From: Tenacibaculum sp.
GTDB taxonomy: Bacteria > Bacteroidota > Bacteroidia > Flavobacteriales > Flavobacteriaceae
Reading direction: 5' to 3'
DNA length: 44,001 bases
Assembly: GCA_020629275.1 (NCBI GenBank)
Contig: JAHDDQ010000014.1
Location: 1 to 44,001, forward strand
The notes below the pieces were generated by a model. That model worked only from the letters and a program-made list of their open reading frames with translations, ran no database searches and had not been told where the DNA came from. This document shows, piece by piece, positions 18,458-26,766 of this stretch; the first letter of the stretch is position 1; each line of letters starts with the position of its first letter. A program made the position numbers and the translations under genes.

Positions 18458-20126
18458 ATATTCTATAATAACATTCCTTATTTGCTTGCCATTATTGGTA
18501 ACGGGACAGAAAAGCGAGAAATCATTATACTTAGAGTTAGAGCATAATTATAAAAACGCTAAAACAAACTCCCTAAAAGAAGAATATGCAAAAAAATATT
18601 TAGCTAACGCAAAAATAAAAAACAATAAAATTCAAATTGCTAAAGGATATAAGCTTTTGGCAGATCTTTGTTATGGAGAGATGAAATTGAAATATGCGGA
18701 TAGTATAATTTTGATTTCAAAAGATTTGAATCATGAGAAGTACCCAGCCAAAGGATTTATAATAAAAGGTAATATTCTTTATGAGCTTGGTAAATCTAAA
18801 GAAGCATTAAATCAATATTTAAATGCCCTCCAATTTGCGAAAAAGAATAAAAATCAGTTTCAAGAATTTGTTATAAATTTTAATATTGGTCTACTGAAAA
18901 ATATCTTAGGAGATAGAGATGAGGCTCAAAAGATATTTAAATATTCTATTGACTTAATTGAAAAAAATAAAGAAAACAAAGAATATTTTAGTGTGTATCA
19001 TAGAGTTTTGTATGCTTTAGCAGATTCATATGTGTATTCATATAAATATGAGCTAGCTAATGAAGTTACGAAAAAAGGTATTAACCTTTCACTTAGATTT
19101 AAAGATGATGAAACATATTCCTATTTTGTATTAAACTCTGGTATCAATCACTTTTTTGACAAACAGTATTTAGTTGCTTGTGACAGCTTAAAAAAGTCAA
19201 AAGAAATACTTCATAGATTAGATAATCAAGAAACTAGAATTGCGTTATGTAACTATTATATTGGACGATCGTTAATTAATTTAAACAAAAAAAAACAGGC
19301 TACACATTACTTTAAAGATGTAGACTCTATTATCCAACAAACCAACGATATTACACCTGAACTCATAAATGTTTATAGCTACTTAATTGAAGATGCTCAG
19401 AAGCATAATGATTTGACAAGCGAATTAAATTACACTAAATCTCTTATAAAGTTTGATAGTATTTTAGATACAAATTACAAGTATCTCAAAAAAAATATTA
19501 CCAAAAAATATGACACTCCAAAACTTATACAAGATAGAGATAGTTTAATTTCTTTGTTAAATACTAACAAAAAACAACTCAATACCAGATTAATACTGCT
19601 TACAATAATTGCGTTAATTTTTCTTGCAGTTTTAATTTATTTTATAAAAAGAAATTTCAATAACAAGCATCGATACAATCAATTAATTAAAGAGGTTAAA
19701 AGTAGAGCTGTAAAAAATGATGAAGATACCGTCGAATTAGCGAAGGTTCCTACTCTTGGAATTCCAGAACATCTAATAGAAAAAATCCTAGTAAAATTGG
19801 AAAAGTTTGAGAGTACCAATCAATTTCTACATAAAAAATATACCTTAAATTCATTAGCAAAAGAATTAAATACAAACAGCACATATCTTTCGAAAGTTAT
19901 AAATGTAACCAAAAACACGAATTTTGCACATTATTTAAACAATCTTAGAATTGACTTTGCCATAGATAAATTATCAAAAGATCCTAAATTTAGATCATTT
20001 ACAATTAAAGCTATTGCTCAAGATTCTGGGTTTAATACAGCACAATCTTTCACAAATGCGTTTCATAAAAAAACGGGGATCTACCCTTCTTACTTTATTA
20101 AACAATTAGAACTAAAAAACAAATAA
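18423..20126 (+). CDS. membrane-anchored TPR / AraC-type regulator
   Basis: One-protein sensor-regulator common in Flavobacteriia. An N-terminal signal or anchor (YSIITFLICLPLLVTGQ, about 12-28) is followed by some 350 residues of TPR-like helices expected in the periplasm, a transmembrane helix near 385-405 (LILLTIIALIFLAVLIYFI), then a cytoplasmic AraC helix-turn-helix (LNSLAKELNTNSTYLSKVIN and IKAIAQDSGFNTAQSFTNAF), which ends the protein. The start lies inside the preceding gene by 35 bases, in another frame, so translation is probably coupled. Lying between the dehydratase genes and the precursor, it most likely controls this unit through the shared palindrome at 15242-15282 and 20162-20183. 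It could sense the exported peptide or envelope stress; neither is proven. Confidence 0.9.
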   Translation: MRKIKHKNLKYKYSIITFLICLPLLVTGQKSEKSLYLELEHNYKNAKTNSLKEEYAKKYLANAKIKNNKIQIAKGYKLLADLCYGEMKLKYADSIILISKDLNHEKYPAKGFIIKGNILYELGKSKEALNQYLNALQFAKKNKNQFQEFVINFNIGLLKNILGDRDEAQKIFKYSIDLIEKNKENKEYFSVYHRVLYALADSYVYSYKYELANEVTKKGINLSLRFKDDETYSYFVLNSGINHFFDKQYLVACDSLKKSKEILHRLDNQETRIALCNYYIGRSLINLNKKKQATHYFKDVDSIIQQTNDITPELINVYSYLIEDAQKHNDLTSELNYTKSLIKFDSILDTNYKYLKKNITKKYDTPKLIQDRDSLISLLNTNKKQLNTRLILLTIIALIFLAVLIYFIKRNFNNKHRYNQLIKEVKSRAVKNDEDTVELAKVPTLGIPEHLIEKILVKLEKFESTNQFLHKKYTLNSLAKELNTNSTYLSKVINVTKNTNFAHYLNNLRIDFAIDKLSKDPKFRSFTIKAIAQDSGFNTAQSFTNAFHKKTGIYPSYFIKQLELKNK

Positions 20127-20161
20127 AAACTTAATCTACAGAAACTTAAAAACAATTTTTA

Positions 20162-20183
20162 TTGTTGATATTTATAAATTTCA
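20162..20183. promoter_or_regulatory. operator before the lanthipeptide-like precursor
   Basis: Exact 22-base reverse-complement copy of 15261-15282. It contains ATTTATAAATTTCA, and its 20-bp core is palindromic with a single mismatch pair. It lies about 35 bases upstream of a candidate -7 element TATATTTC (20219-20226), an activator-like position. Confidence 0.75.
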
Positions 20184-20257
20184 ATAAACTTAAATAACTT
20201 TACTCAAGTTTTTTATAATATATTTCCATCAACCAATAATTTCTAAAATATTTATTC

Positions 20258-20404
20258 ATGAAAAAAAATGAAAAAAAGCAAAAATTAGGTATAAAAAAGT
20301 TTCAAATTGCAAAAATCAACAACCTAAAACATATTGTTGGTGGTAACGCCAACAACAATACAAATGATGATGATGATTTAAGAACTGGCACAATTAGTGG
20401 CTAG
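20258..20404 (+). CDS. lanthipeptide-like precursor, GG leader, cysteine-free core
   Basis: Small gene of 48 residues. The leader MKKNEKKQKLGIKKFQIAKI followed by NNLKHIVGG resembles the leaders of Bacteroidota class I lanthipeptide precursors and ends in a double glycine for a C39 exporter. The core is NANNNTNDDDDLRTGTISG: three Thr and one Ser that the split LanB could dehydrate, but no Cys, so no lanthionine ring can form within it. It stands alone between a regulator box and a very strong terminator, typical for an abundant precursor. It lies directly downstream of the regulator of the LanB operon. Alternatively the four Asp and Thr/Ser residues could be joined by the ATP-grasp enzyme next door. 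The gene call is firm; the modification is open. Confidence 0.85.
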   Translation: MKKNEKKQKLGIKKFQIAKINNLKHIVGGNANNNTNDDDDLRTGTISG

Positions 20405-20405
20405 T

Positions 20406-20450
20406 AAAAAATAAAGAGATTGATGCTTTGCATCAATCTCTTTATTTTTT
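20406..20450 (+). terminator. strong Rho-independent terminator of the precursor gene
   Basis: Perfect 21-bp stem (20406-20426 with 20430-20450) around a 3-base loop TTT, starting two bases after the precursor stop and ending in six T. The G/C-containing core is GAGATTGATGC / GCATCAATCTC. Confidence 0.95.
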
Positions 20451-20610
20451 AATTGAATACTATTTTTCTACTTATCCTATATATCTTTAACTCACATCTC
20501 TTATTTCTCTTTACCACCATTATAATCATTCTGCAATCTTAGATAAAAGAATAATAATTTTTACATTATTTAAAATAATTTAAAATTGTTTTATCCAGTA
20601 AGATTTATAT

Positions 20611-20654
20611 TTAGTTAAACATTGCGTATTTTTATGTATCAATGTTTAAACTAA
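20611..20654. promoter_or_regulatory. inverted repeat before the photolyase gene
   Basis: TTAGTTAAACATTG (20611-20624) and CAATGTTTAAACTAA (20640-20654) pair fully except for one extra base, with a 15-base spacer. It ends ten bases before the TTG start. It may be a regulator site (MerR/CarH-type light regulators use similar imperfect repeats) or a leader hairpin. Confidence 0.45.
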
Positions 20655-20664
20655 CACCTCTTAA

Positions 20665-22125
20665 TTGGAAAAACAATCTATAAATATAGTTTGGTTAAAA
20701 CGAGATATTCGTTCTCAAGATCACGAACCATTATTTAGAGCTGAAAAGGCAGGGATTCCTTACTTAATTATTTATGTATTTGAACCTTCAATAATTGTAT
20801 ATCCGGATACCAGTATTAGACACTTGCAATTCACGTATCACTCTATCCGTTCATTAAATGAAGTCTTAGCAAGCTTCAATAGAAACGTTAATATTTTCTA
20901 TGCAGAAGTACCTGAAGTATTTGATTATATCAAAAAGTTTTTTGATATAAAATATTTCTTCAGTTTTCAGGAAAGTGGTACTCAAATTACATGGGAACGT
21001 GATAAAAAAGTATATTCTTTCTGTAAAAGTCATAATATCAAATGGATCGAATCACAACGTGATGGAATTTTAAGAGGTATTAAAAATAGAGCTCTCTGGA
21101 ATAAAAAATGGCATACTAAAATGCATGAAGCTGTTATCCAAAACAGGTATTCGATTTCTAATCAAAAAATATTTGAGCATCCTTTTTCTCTCCCTGAAGA
21201 ATTAAAAACGCAGTTATTAGCATATCCTAAACAATATCAACCTGCTGGTGAGAAAAATGCATGGAGGTATTTAAGGTCTTTTACTGAGAAAAGAGGATTT
21301 AATTATCAGAAGTCTATTTCTAAACCTACCGAAAGCAGAATGTCTTGTAGCAGATTATCGCCTTACTTAGCCTGGGGTAATATAAGCATTAAGCAAGCTT
21401 TTCAATTTATAGGAACACATCCTAATGGCACTAAAAACAGTAATGCTTTCTCTGCTATGCTTACACGTTTACATTGGCATTGTCATTTTATTCAGAAATT
21501 TGAAGTCGCATGTAATTATGAAACAGCTTGTATTAATAGTGGTTATGAATTGCTAGATCATCTAAAAAATGATGCATACATTAAAGCATGGAAAACTGGG
21601 CAAACCGGATATCCATTAATAGATGCATGCATGAGAGCTCTTGAACAAACGGGATGGATTAATTTTAGAATGCGAGCTATGTTAGTTTCTTTTTTAACAC
21701 TTAACCTAGATCAAGATTGGAGAGAAGGAACCTATCATTTAGCACGATACTTTTTAGATTATGAACCTGGTATACATTACCCTCAATTTCAAATGCACGC
21801 TGGCACTACAGGAATTAATACTGTACGGTTATATAATCCTGTAAAAAATTCTATTGAACATGATCCAAGCGGAGTATTCATAAAAAAATGGGTCCCCGAA
21901 CTTGATAAAGTTCCTGTAATGTATATCCATGAGCCTTGGAAAATGACTCCTATGGAACAAAGTTTTTGTAACGTTGTTATAGGTGAAGATTATCCTTTAC
22001 CAATAGTAGACTTAAAAAAAAGCTCTCAAATGGCTAGAGATAAAATTTGGGGACATAAAAAGCATCCTGCAGTTCAGAAAGAAAAAAAACGATTACTTGA
22101 AATGCACGTAAATGATCGTTCGTAA
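20665..22125 (+). CDS. cryptochrome/photolyase family FAD protein
   Basis: Two-domain blue-light flavoprotein. The N-terminal photolyase domain begins [18 protein letters not shown]; the C-terminal FAD domain shows [49 protein letters not shown] and [20 protein letters not shown]. Length of 486 residues is normal. It is divergent from textbook class I enzymes: the usual WMHNRLRM segment reads WINFRMRAM, and the stretch holding the FAD-contacting residue reads [13 protein letters not shown]. So it may be a 6-4 or other photolyase or a photoreceptor. The start is TTG at 20665, because a stop lies one codon upstream in frame. It is monocistronic and convergent with the haloperoxidase gene, 20 bases away. 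Confidence 0.88.
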   Translation: MEKQSINIVWLKRDIRSQDHEPLFRAEKAGIPYLIIYVFEPSIIVYPDTSIRHLQFTYHSIRSLNEVLASFNRNVNIFYAEVPEVFDYIKKFFDIKYFFSFQESGTQITWERDKKVYSFCKSHNIKWIESQRDGILRGIKNRALWNKKWHTKMHEAVIQNRYSISNQKIFEHPFSLPEELKTQLLAYPKQYQPAGEKNAWRYLRSFTEKRGFNYQKSISKPTESRMSCSRLSPYLAWGNISIKQAFQFIGTHPNGTKNSNAFSAMLTRLHWHCHFIQKFEVACNYETACINSGYELLDHLKNDAYIKAWKTGQTGYPLIDACMRALEQTGWINFRMRAMLVSFLTLNLDQDWREGTYHLARYFLDYEPGIHYPQFQMHAGTTGINTVRLYNPVKNSIEHDPSGVFIKKWVPELDKVPVMYIHEPWKMTPMEQSFCNVVIGEDYPLPIVDLKKSSQMARDKIWGHKKHPAVQKEKKRLLEMHVNDRS

Positions 22126-22145
22126 TTAAATATTAATTCAACTAC

Positions 22146-23462
22146 CTACTTCAGTTTTTGACACACATATTCACCAATATTTTCGCCTTGACTCAATCCG
22201 TTTTCTACTGCAGCTCTGTAATGTATTCCTCCATAAAGTCTGCTAATAGCGGCTTCTGATGCAGCGGCTTTAAACGATTTAAAATTTCTAGAAGGTAATC
22301 CATACGGAAGTTCTGTTGTATCAATAAAACTAAAATTCTCTTGAAAAAGATGAGTTAATATTACAGAGGCAGCTCCTGAAACTACCGAATGTCCGCTACT
22401 GTATTCAGGAAACGGTGGAGTTTGTAAAAGAGGTGTCCAGTTTCTATCAATCGTTTTGTTAATTAATGTCTCTGGCCGTATTAGATTACTCCTGTATTTT
22501 TCATCCCAACAACTTATGAAGGCATCGAAAACACCTATAGAAGTATAGGTTTGGGCATAAATTACAGCACTAAAATCTAATTGATTTTTTTTACAAGCAA
22601 TAGTAGCGATTCCCATCCAATGACCTCCTGGAGTTATTTTTTTTGTAGCTACGGTTAAATGTCCAGTACTAACAGCTACATAAGGGTTACAGTCCCAAAA
22701 TTGGGCTATTCTAATTTCTTCAGATTTTTCTCCTTTTTCTTTTATTGAGTTAGTAATGTCATATACCTCCTTTAACTCTTTATAAAAGTTACTCGTTCTA
22801 TCTAGAGAAAATTCTGGATGCTCTCTGGGTTTAAACTGATCTGCAGTAGTTAATAATAAAGGACGAATTTTATTCCAATGGGGTTCTATACCATCGATAT
22901 AAGAAGGAGGCGTTGGTTGCCATCTTGACACTTCATCTGCATCAACTGCAAATTTCGGCATTGTACGTGTTTCGCTGTAATTATCTTTTTTTAACCAGTT
23001 ATGAATATGCGTTGCTACTTGCATACCATATTTTTCAGATATTTCAAACTCTTTTACATTCTTATCTTTCCAAGTATTATACAACGAATCTTGGAATTTA
23101 TTAATTAGTTCATGAGTAAAAACCAGTTTCTTGCTTACTTCAATATAAGCTACTAGAGCAGAAACGTTTAAGTTTACCGCTGATGTTTCTGGCTTTGGAA
23201 TATTACCTAAAGTACTTATTTTTGATGCAAGCGATTTATACGTGGTGTCTTTTTGAACAATAATTTCATATGCTGCAATATTTGGATATACATAAACACG
23301 ACTAGCTACTGGTGGTGAAAAAATATCATGTACTAAAGTCCTCGTTATTTTATCTAAAGTGTTGTAATAATCTTGGGCATTTACCACTATTGGTGTAGAT
23401 TTTTTATTACAAGAAACTATTAGTATAAGACAAGAAAATAGTATCAAATAAGATTTATGCAT
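22146..23462 (-). CDS. vanadium-dependent haloperoxidase-like lipoprotein (PAP2 superfamily)
   Basis: Secreted lipoprotein: signal peptide MHKSYLILFSCLILIVSC with a lipobox cysteine; the ATG at 23462 is preferred over one eight codons upstream. The vanadate/phosphate pocket is complete: Lys and Arg spaced by seven in KYRSNLIR, the SGHS turn in PEYSSGHSVVSG, and Arg and His spaced by six in RLYGGIHYR, the spacing of vanadium chloroperoxidase. Such enzymes oxidise halides with hydrogen peroxide; the same fold also includes PAP2 phosphatases, so a phosphatase role remains possible. It follows the galactoside operon on the same strand after a 110-base gap, so it may be co-transcribed or separate. 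Confidence 0.82.
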   Translation of the reverse strand: MHKSYLILFSCLILIVSCNKKSTPIVVNAQDYYNTLDKITRTLVHDIFSPPVASRVYVYPNIAAYEIIVQKDTTYKSLASKISTLGNIPKPETSAVNLNVSALVAYIEVSKKLVFTHELINKFQDSLYNTWKDKNVKEFEISEKYGMQVATHIHNWLKKDNYSETRTMPKFAVDADEVSRWQPTPPSYIDGIEPHWNKIRPLLLTTADQFKPREHPEFSLDRTSNFYKELKEVYDITNSIKEKGEKSEEIRIAQFWDCNPYVAVSTGHLTVATKKITPGGHWMGIATIACKKNQLDFSAVIYAQTYTSIGVFDAFISCWDEKYRSNLIRPETLINKTIDRNWTPLLQTPPFPEYSSGHSVVSGAASVILTHLFQENFSFIDTTELPYGLPSRNFKSFKAAASEAAISRLYGGIHYRAAVENGLSQGENIGEYVCQKLK

Positions 23463-23572
23463 TTTTATAGTTTTTTGATGCCACACGATTTGTAAACATT
23501 CATTATAAATATGGTCGAAGTATTTAACTTCTTCATAATGGTTGTATATGAGATTATATTATGATTATATTT

Positions 23573-26500
23573 TTATTTAAACTCTTCATCGTAATACGTC
23601 GTAGCGTCTGAGATTAACATCTGTAGCATTTCTTTTTCTTCTTTAATTCGTGTAGTATTCCAGTCTAACATTTTAATACAATCGTTAATAATAACATCTA
23701 AATGCTTTTCTATACTATTGATATCAAAATACAATCTTCCTGTTCTTCTGACAAAGAAATCAGCTAAACCATTTATCATTTCATAATGAATACAGTACCA
23801 CAATTCAGATCGTATAAGGCGTTCCTCTACAGAACCTGTCATGAAAAATGAAATTTTATCTATTATTTTAGACGCACTTTTTCCATAATTAGTACATAGA
23901 TACCAAGCAAAATAAGAGTCTTCAATTCCTAAATTACTTAGTGTTACTTCTAATTCTTTTTGATATTCTTTTACTTCTTGAGAAGAAATCATTGATGGGT
24001 TTACTAGAGAAATATGATCTGTCTCAGATTTTTTTAACGCTTTTTTACGTTTTTCACTCATTGTTTTTAATACGGTATCAATAACTCTATGAGCCATTTT
24101 TCGGTACCCAGTTAACTTACCTCCAGCTATAGAGATAAGATCACTTTTAGAAATAAATATTTCATCTTTTCTAGAAAGGTCAGAGGGATCTTTCTCTTCT
24201 TCATGAATAAGAGGTCTTAAACCCGCCCAATTAGACTCTATATCTTCGATTAATAAATGAATATCAGGAAACATATTATTAATTGCACTCAATAAGTAAA
24301 CGGCATCTTTTTTTGTTGCAACTACTCTATCTAAATCTCCTGAATAATTTGTATCTGTTGTTCCTACATAAGTACAGCGTCCTCTTGGAATTGCAAAAAC
24401 CATTCTACCATCTGGAACATCAAAATATACAGACTGTTTTATTGGTAATTTTTCAAATGGAAAAACAATATGTACTCCTTTTGTTAAATGTAAGTGTTTA
24501 TGGTTTATAGAATTATCTTTTTTCCTTATAGTATCTACCCAAGGGCCTGCAGCAGAAACATAATTGTTTCCAGTTATATTTAACGTTTTACCAGTATTAT
24601 GATCTATACAATTTAGGCTTTCTATTTTGCCTTCACTATTGTAAACAAATGAATCCATTTCGCAATAATTTAAGATCGTTGTACCATACTCCGCCGCTTT
24701 TTTAAGAATTTCTATAGTTAATCGGGCATCGTCAGTTCTATATTCTGCATAATAACCACTTCCTAGTGTTACAGATTCGTCTAACAAAGGCTCTTTATCT
24801 AATGTTTCCTTCTTGTCAAGCATTCTTCTCCGATCATCTCCATCTACATTAGCAAGCATATCATAAACTTTTAATCCTATAGCTGTCATCATTTTACCAT
24901 AGGTTCCACCTTCAATTAATGGTAATAACATTTTTTCAGGAATTACTAAATGTGGAGCCAGTTTATGAACTATTGCACGTTCTGATCCTGATTCTCTTAC
25001 CAAACCTATTTCCAATTGTTTCAAATAACGGAGTCCACCATGAATCAATTTTGTGGATTTATTGCTTGTTCCTGAAGCAAAATCATTTTTCTCTATCAAA
25101 CATACTCGCATTCCTCTTGAAGATGCATCTAATGCGATTCCTGCACCTGTTACACCTCCTCCAATAATTACCAAGTCAAATGTGTTTGATTTTGCATTTT
25201 TCAGTTGTTTCTCACGATCTAAAACAGAAAAACGAATTGTCTTTGGCTTTTTCTTCTTTTTAACTGAACTTTGAGTTTTTTCTATAACTTTTAACCATCC
25301 TTTGTACTTTTTCTTTCGTTCTTTCGGTTCTATTTCTGCATTAAAAATTGTATCAACTTTACGAATACTATCGATATCGTTTTGATGCCAAATATTTGCT
25401 TTTATTCCCGCTAGTAATGCTGCACCAAAAGCCGTTACTTCAATCATTTTTGGTCGATCTACAGCAACATTTAAAATGTCTGCCTGAAACTGCATTAGGT
25501 AATTATTCGCGCTAGCACCTCCATCTACTTTTAATGTAATCATCTCTTTTCCGCTATCGTTAATCATAGCATTAATTACATCTTTAGTTTGATAGGCAAG
25601 TGATTCTACAGTAGCTTTTATAATTTCTTCTCTACCCGTATCGAGTGTCATACCGTATATACTCCCTTTAGCTTCTGAATCCCAATAAGGAGCTCCTAAG
25701 CCAGCAAAAGCAGGTACTACATATATATTTTTTAATGGTGGTATACTTTTACAAATTGCCTCTGTATCTGAAGCTTTTTCAATAATTTTCATTCTGTCTC
25801 TTAGCCATTGTATGGACGCTCCACCTACAAAAACACTTCCTTCTAATGCATATTTTGTAGGTTCAGATGCTAGGCTACAGGTTAGTGTAGTTAATAAACC
25901 GTTATTAGAAACCACTTGTTTTTCACCTATATTTAGTAAAATAAAACAACCTGTTCCGTAGGTGTTTTTTGCAATTCCTGATTTAAATCCTCCTTGTCCA
26001 AAAAGCGCAGCTTGTTGATCTCCTGCAACACCATAAATAGGAATTTTTTGTCCTTTAAACTCTATATTTCCGTAATCTGAAGAAGAGTTTTGTACGTTAG
26101 GTAAAATCTCTTTTGGTATTTTCAAAGCATTAAGAATTGTTTCGTCCCAGCACAAATCTTTAATATTATACAGCATCGTTCTAGATGCATTTGTATGATC
26201 TGTAAGGTGTCTTTTTTCTTCCGTAAATTTGTACACCAACCAGCTATCAATCGTTCCAAAACATAATTTTCCTTCTGCAGCTTTTTCTTTTGCTCCTGCA
26301 ACATTTTCTAATATCCATTTCAGTTTTGTTCCAGAAAAATAGGAATCAATTACCAATCCTGTATTCGCTTTTACATATTCTGATAATCCTTTGTTTTTTA
26401 ACTCTTGACAAATTGAGGTCGTACGTTTATCCAACCAAACAATTGCATTATAAATTGGTTGTCCTGTTTCTTTATCCCAAACAACAGTTGTTTCTCTTTG

Positions 26501-26743
26501 ATTGGTGATACCAATTGTTGCTATTTCTGCAGGATTAATACCTGATGTGTTTACTGCTTCTTGAAACGTTTCTAGTTGATCTTTATAGATTGTTATCGGG
26601 TCGTGTTCAACCCAACCAGATTTTGGATAATGTTGTTTTAATTCTTTTTGAGCGATCGCTTTTATTTCTCCTTCTTTATTGAAAATAATAGTTCTAGTAC
26701 TAGTTGTTCCTTGATCGAAAGCGACGATATAATTCTTTTCCAT
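23573..26743 (-). CDS. glycerol kinase fused to glycerol-3-phosphate dehydrogenase
   Basis: A single 1056-residue frame. Residues 1-about 490 are a complete glycerol kinase: ATP site AFDQGTTSTRT, then VWDKETGQPIYNAIVWLDKR, GVAGDQQAALFGQGG and DGGASANNYLMQFQADI. A lysine-rich linker (KKKKKPK, about 495-501) leads to a complete FAD-dependent glycerol-3-phosphate dehydrogenase from about 515: DLVIIGGGVTGAG, GTSNKSTKLIHGGLRYL, and the usual GlpD C-terminal helical domain. It should phosphorylate glycerol and oxidise the product to dihydroxyacetone phosphate, feeding electrons to quinone. There is no internal Met near the junction, so it is unlikely to be two proteins. Last gene of the galactoside operon, 23 bases after the symporter; no GlpF gene is seen. 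Confidence 0.93.
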   Translation of the reverse strand: MEKNYIVAFDQGTTSTRTIIFNKEGEIKAIAQKELKQHYPKSGWVEHDPITIYKDQLETFQEAVNTSGINPAEIATIGITNQRETTVVWDKETGQPIYNAIVWLDKRTTSICQELKNKGLSEYVKANTGLVIDSYFSGTKLKWILENVAGAKEKAAEGKLCFGTIDSWLVYKFTEEKRHLTDHTNASRTMLYNIKDLCWDETILNALKIPKEILPNVQNSSSDYGNIEFKGQKIPIYGVAGDQQAALFGQGGFKSGIAKNTYGTGCFILLNIGEKQVVSNNGLLTTLTCSLASEPTKYALEGSVFVGGASIQWLRDRMKIIEKASDTEAICKSIPPLKNIYVVPAFAGLGAPYWDSEAKGSIYGMTLDTGREEIIKATVESLAYQTKDVINAMINDSGKEMITLKVDGGASANNYLMQFQADILNVAVDRPKMIEVTAFGAALLAGIKANIWHQNDIDSIRKVDTIFNAEIEPKERKKKYKGWLKVIEKTQSSVKKKKKPKTIRFSVLDREKQLKNAKSNTFDLVIIGGGVTGAGIALDASSRGMRVCLIEKNDFASGTSNKSTKLIHGGLRYLKQLEIGLVRESGSERAIVHKLAPHLVIPEKMLLPLIEGGTYGKMMTAIGLKVYDMLANVDGDDRRRMLDKKETLDKEPLLDESVTLGSGYYAEYRTDDARLTIEILKKAAEYGTTILNYCEMDSFVYNSEGKIESLNCIDHNTGKTLNITGNNYVSAAGPWVDTIRKKDNSINHKHLHLTKGVHIVFPFEKLPIKQSVYFDVPDGRMVFAIPRGRCTYVGTTDTNYSGDLDRVVATKKDAVYLLSAINNMFPDIHLLIEDIESNWAGLRPLIHEEEKDPSDLSRKDEIFISKSDLISIAGGKLTGYRKMAHRVIDTVLKTMSEKRKKALKKSETDHISLVNPSMISSQEVKEYQKELEVTLSNLGIEDSYFAWYLCTNYGKSASKIIDKISFFMTGSVEERLIRSELWYCIHYEMINGLADFFVRRTGRLYFDINSIEKHLDVIINDCIKMLDWNTTRIKEEKEMLQMLISDATTYYDEEFK

Positions 26744-26766
26744 TGCTATGGATTTTTAATTAATTT

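Noticed and set aside
23573..26743. Several plus-strand and out-of-frame ORFs across the kinase/dehydrogenase gene
   Set aside because: Low-complexity Leu/Phe-rich translations without domains; the minus-strand frame is fully explained by GlpK and GlpD motifs.
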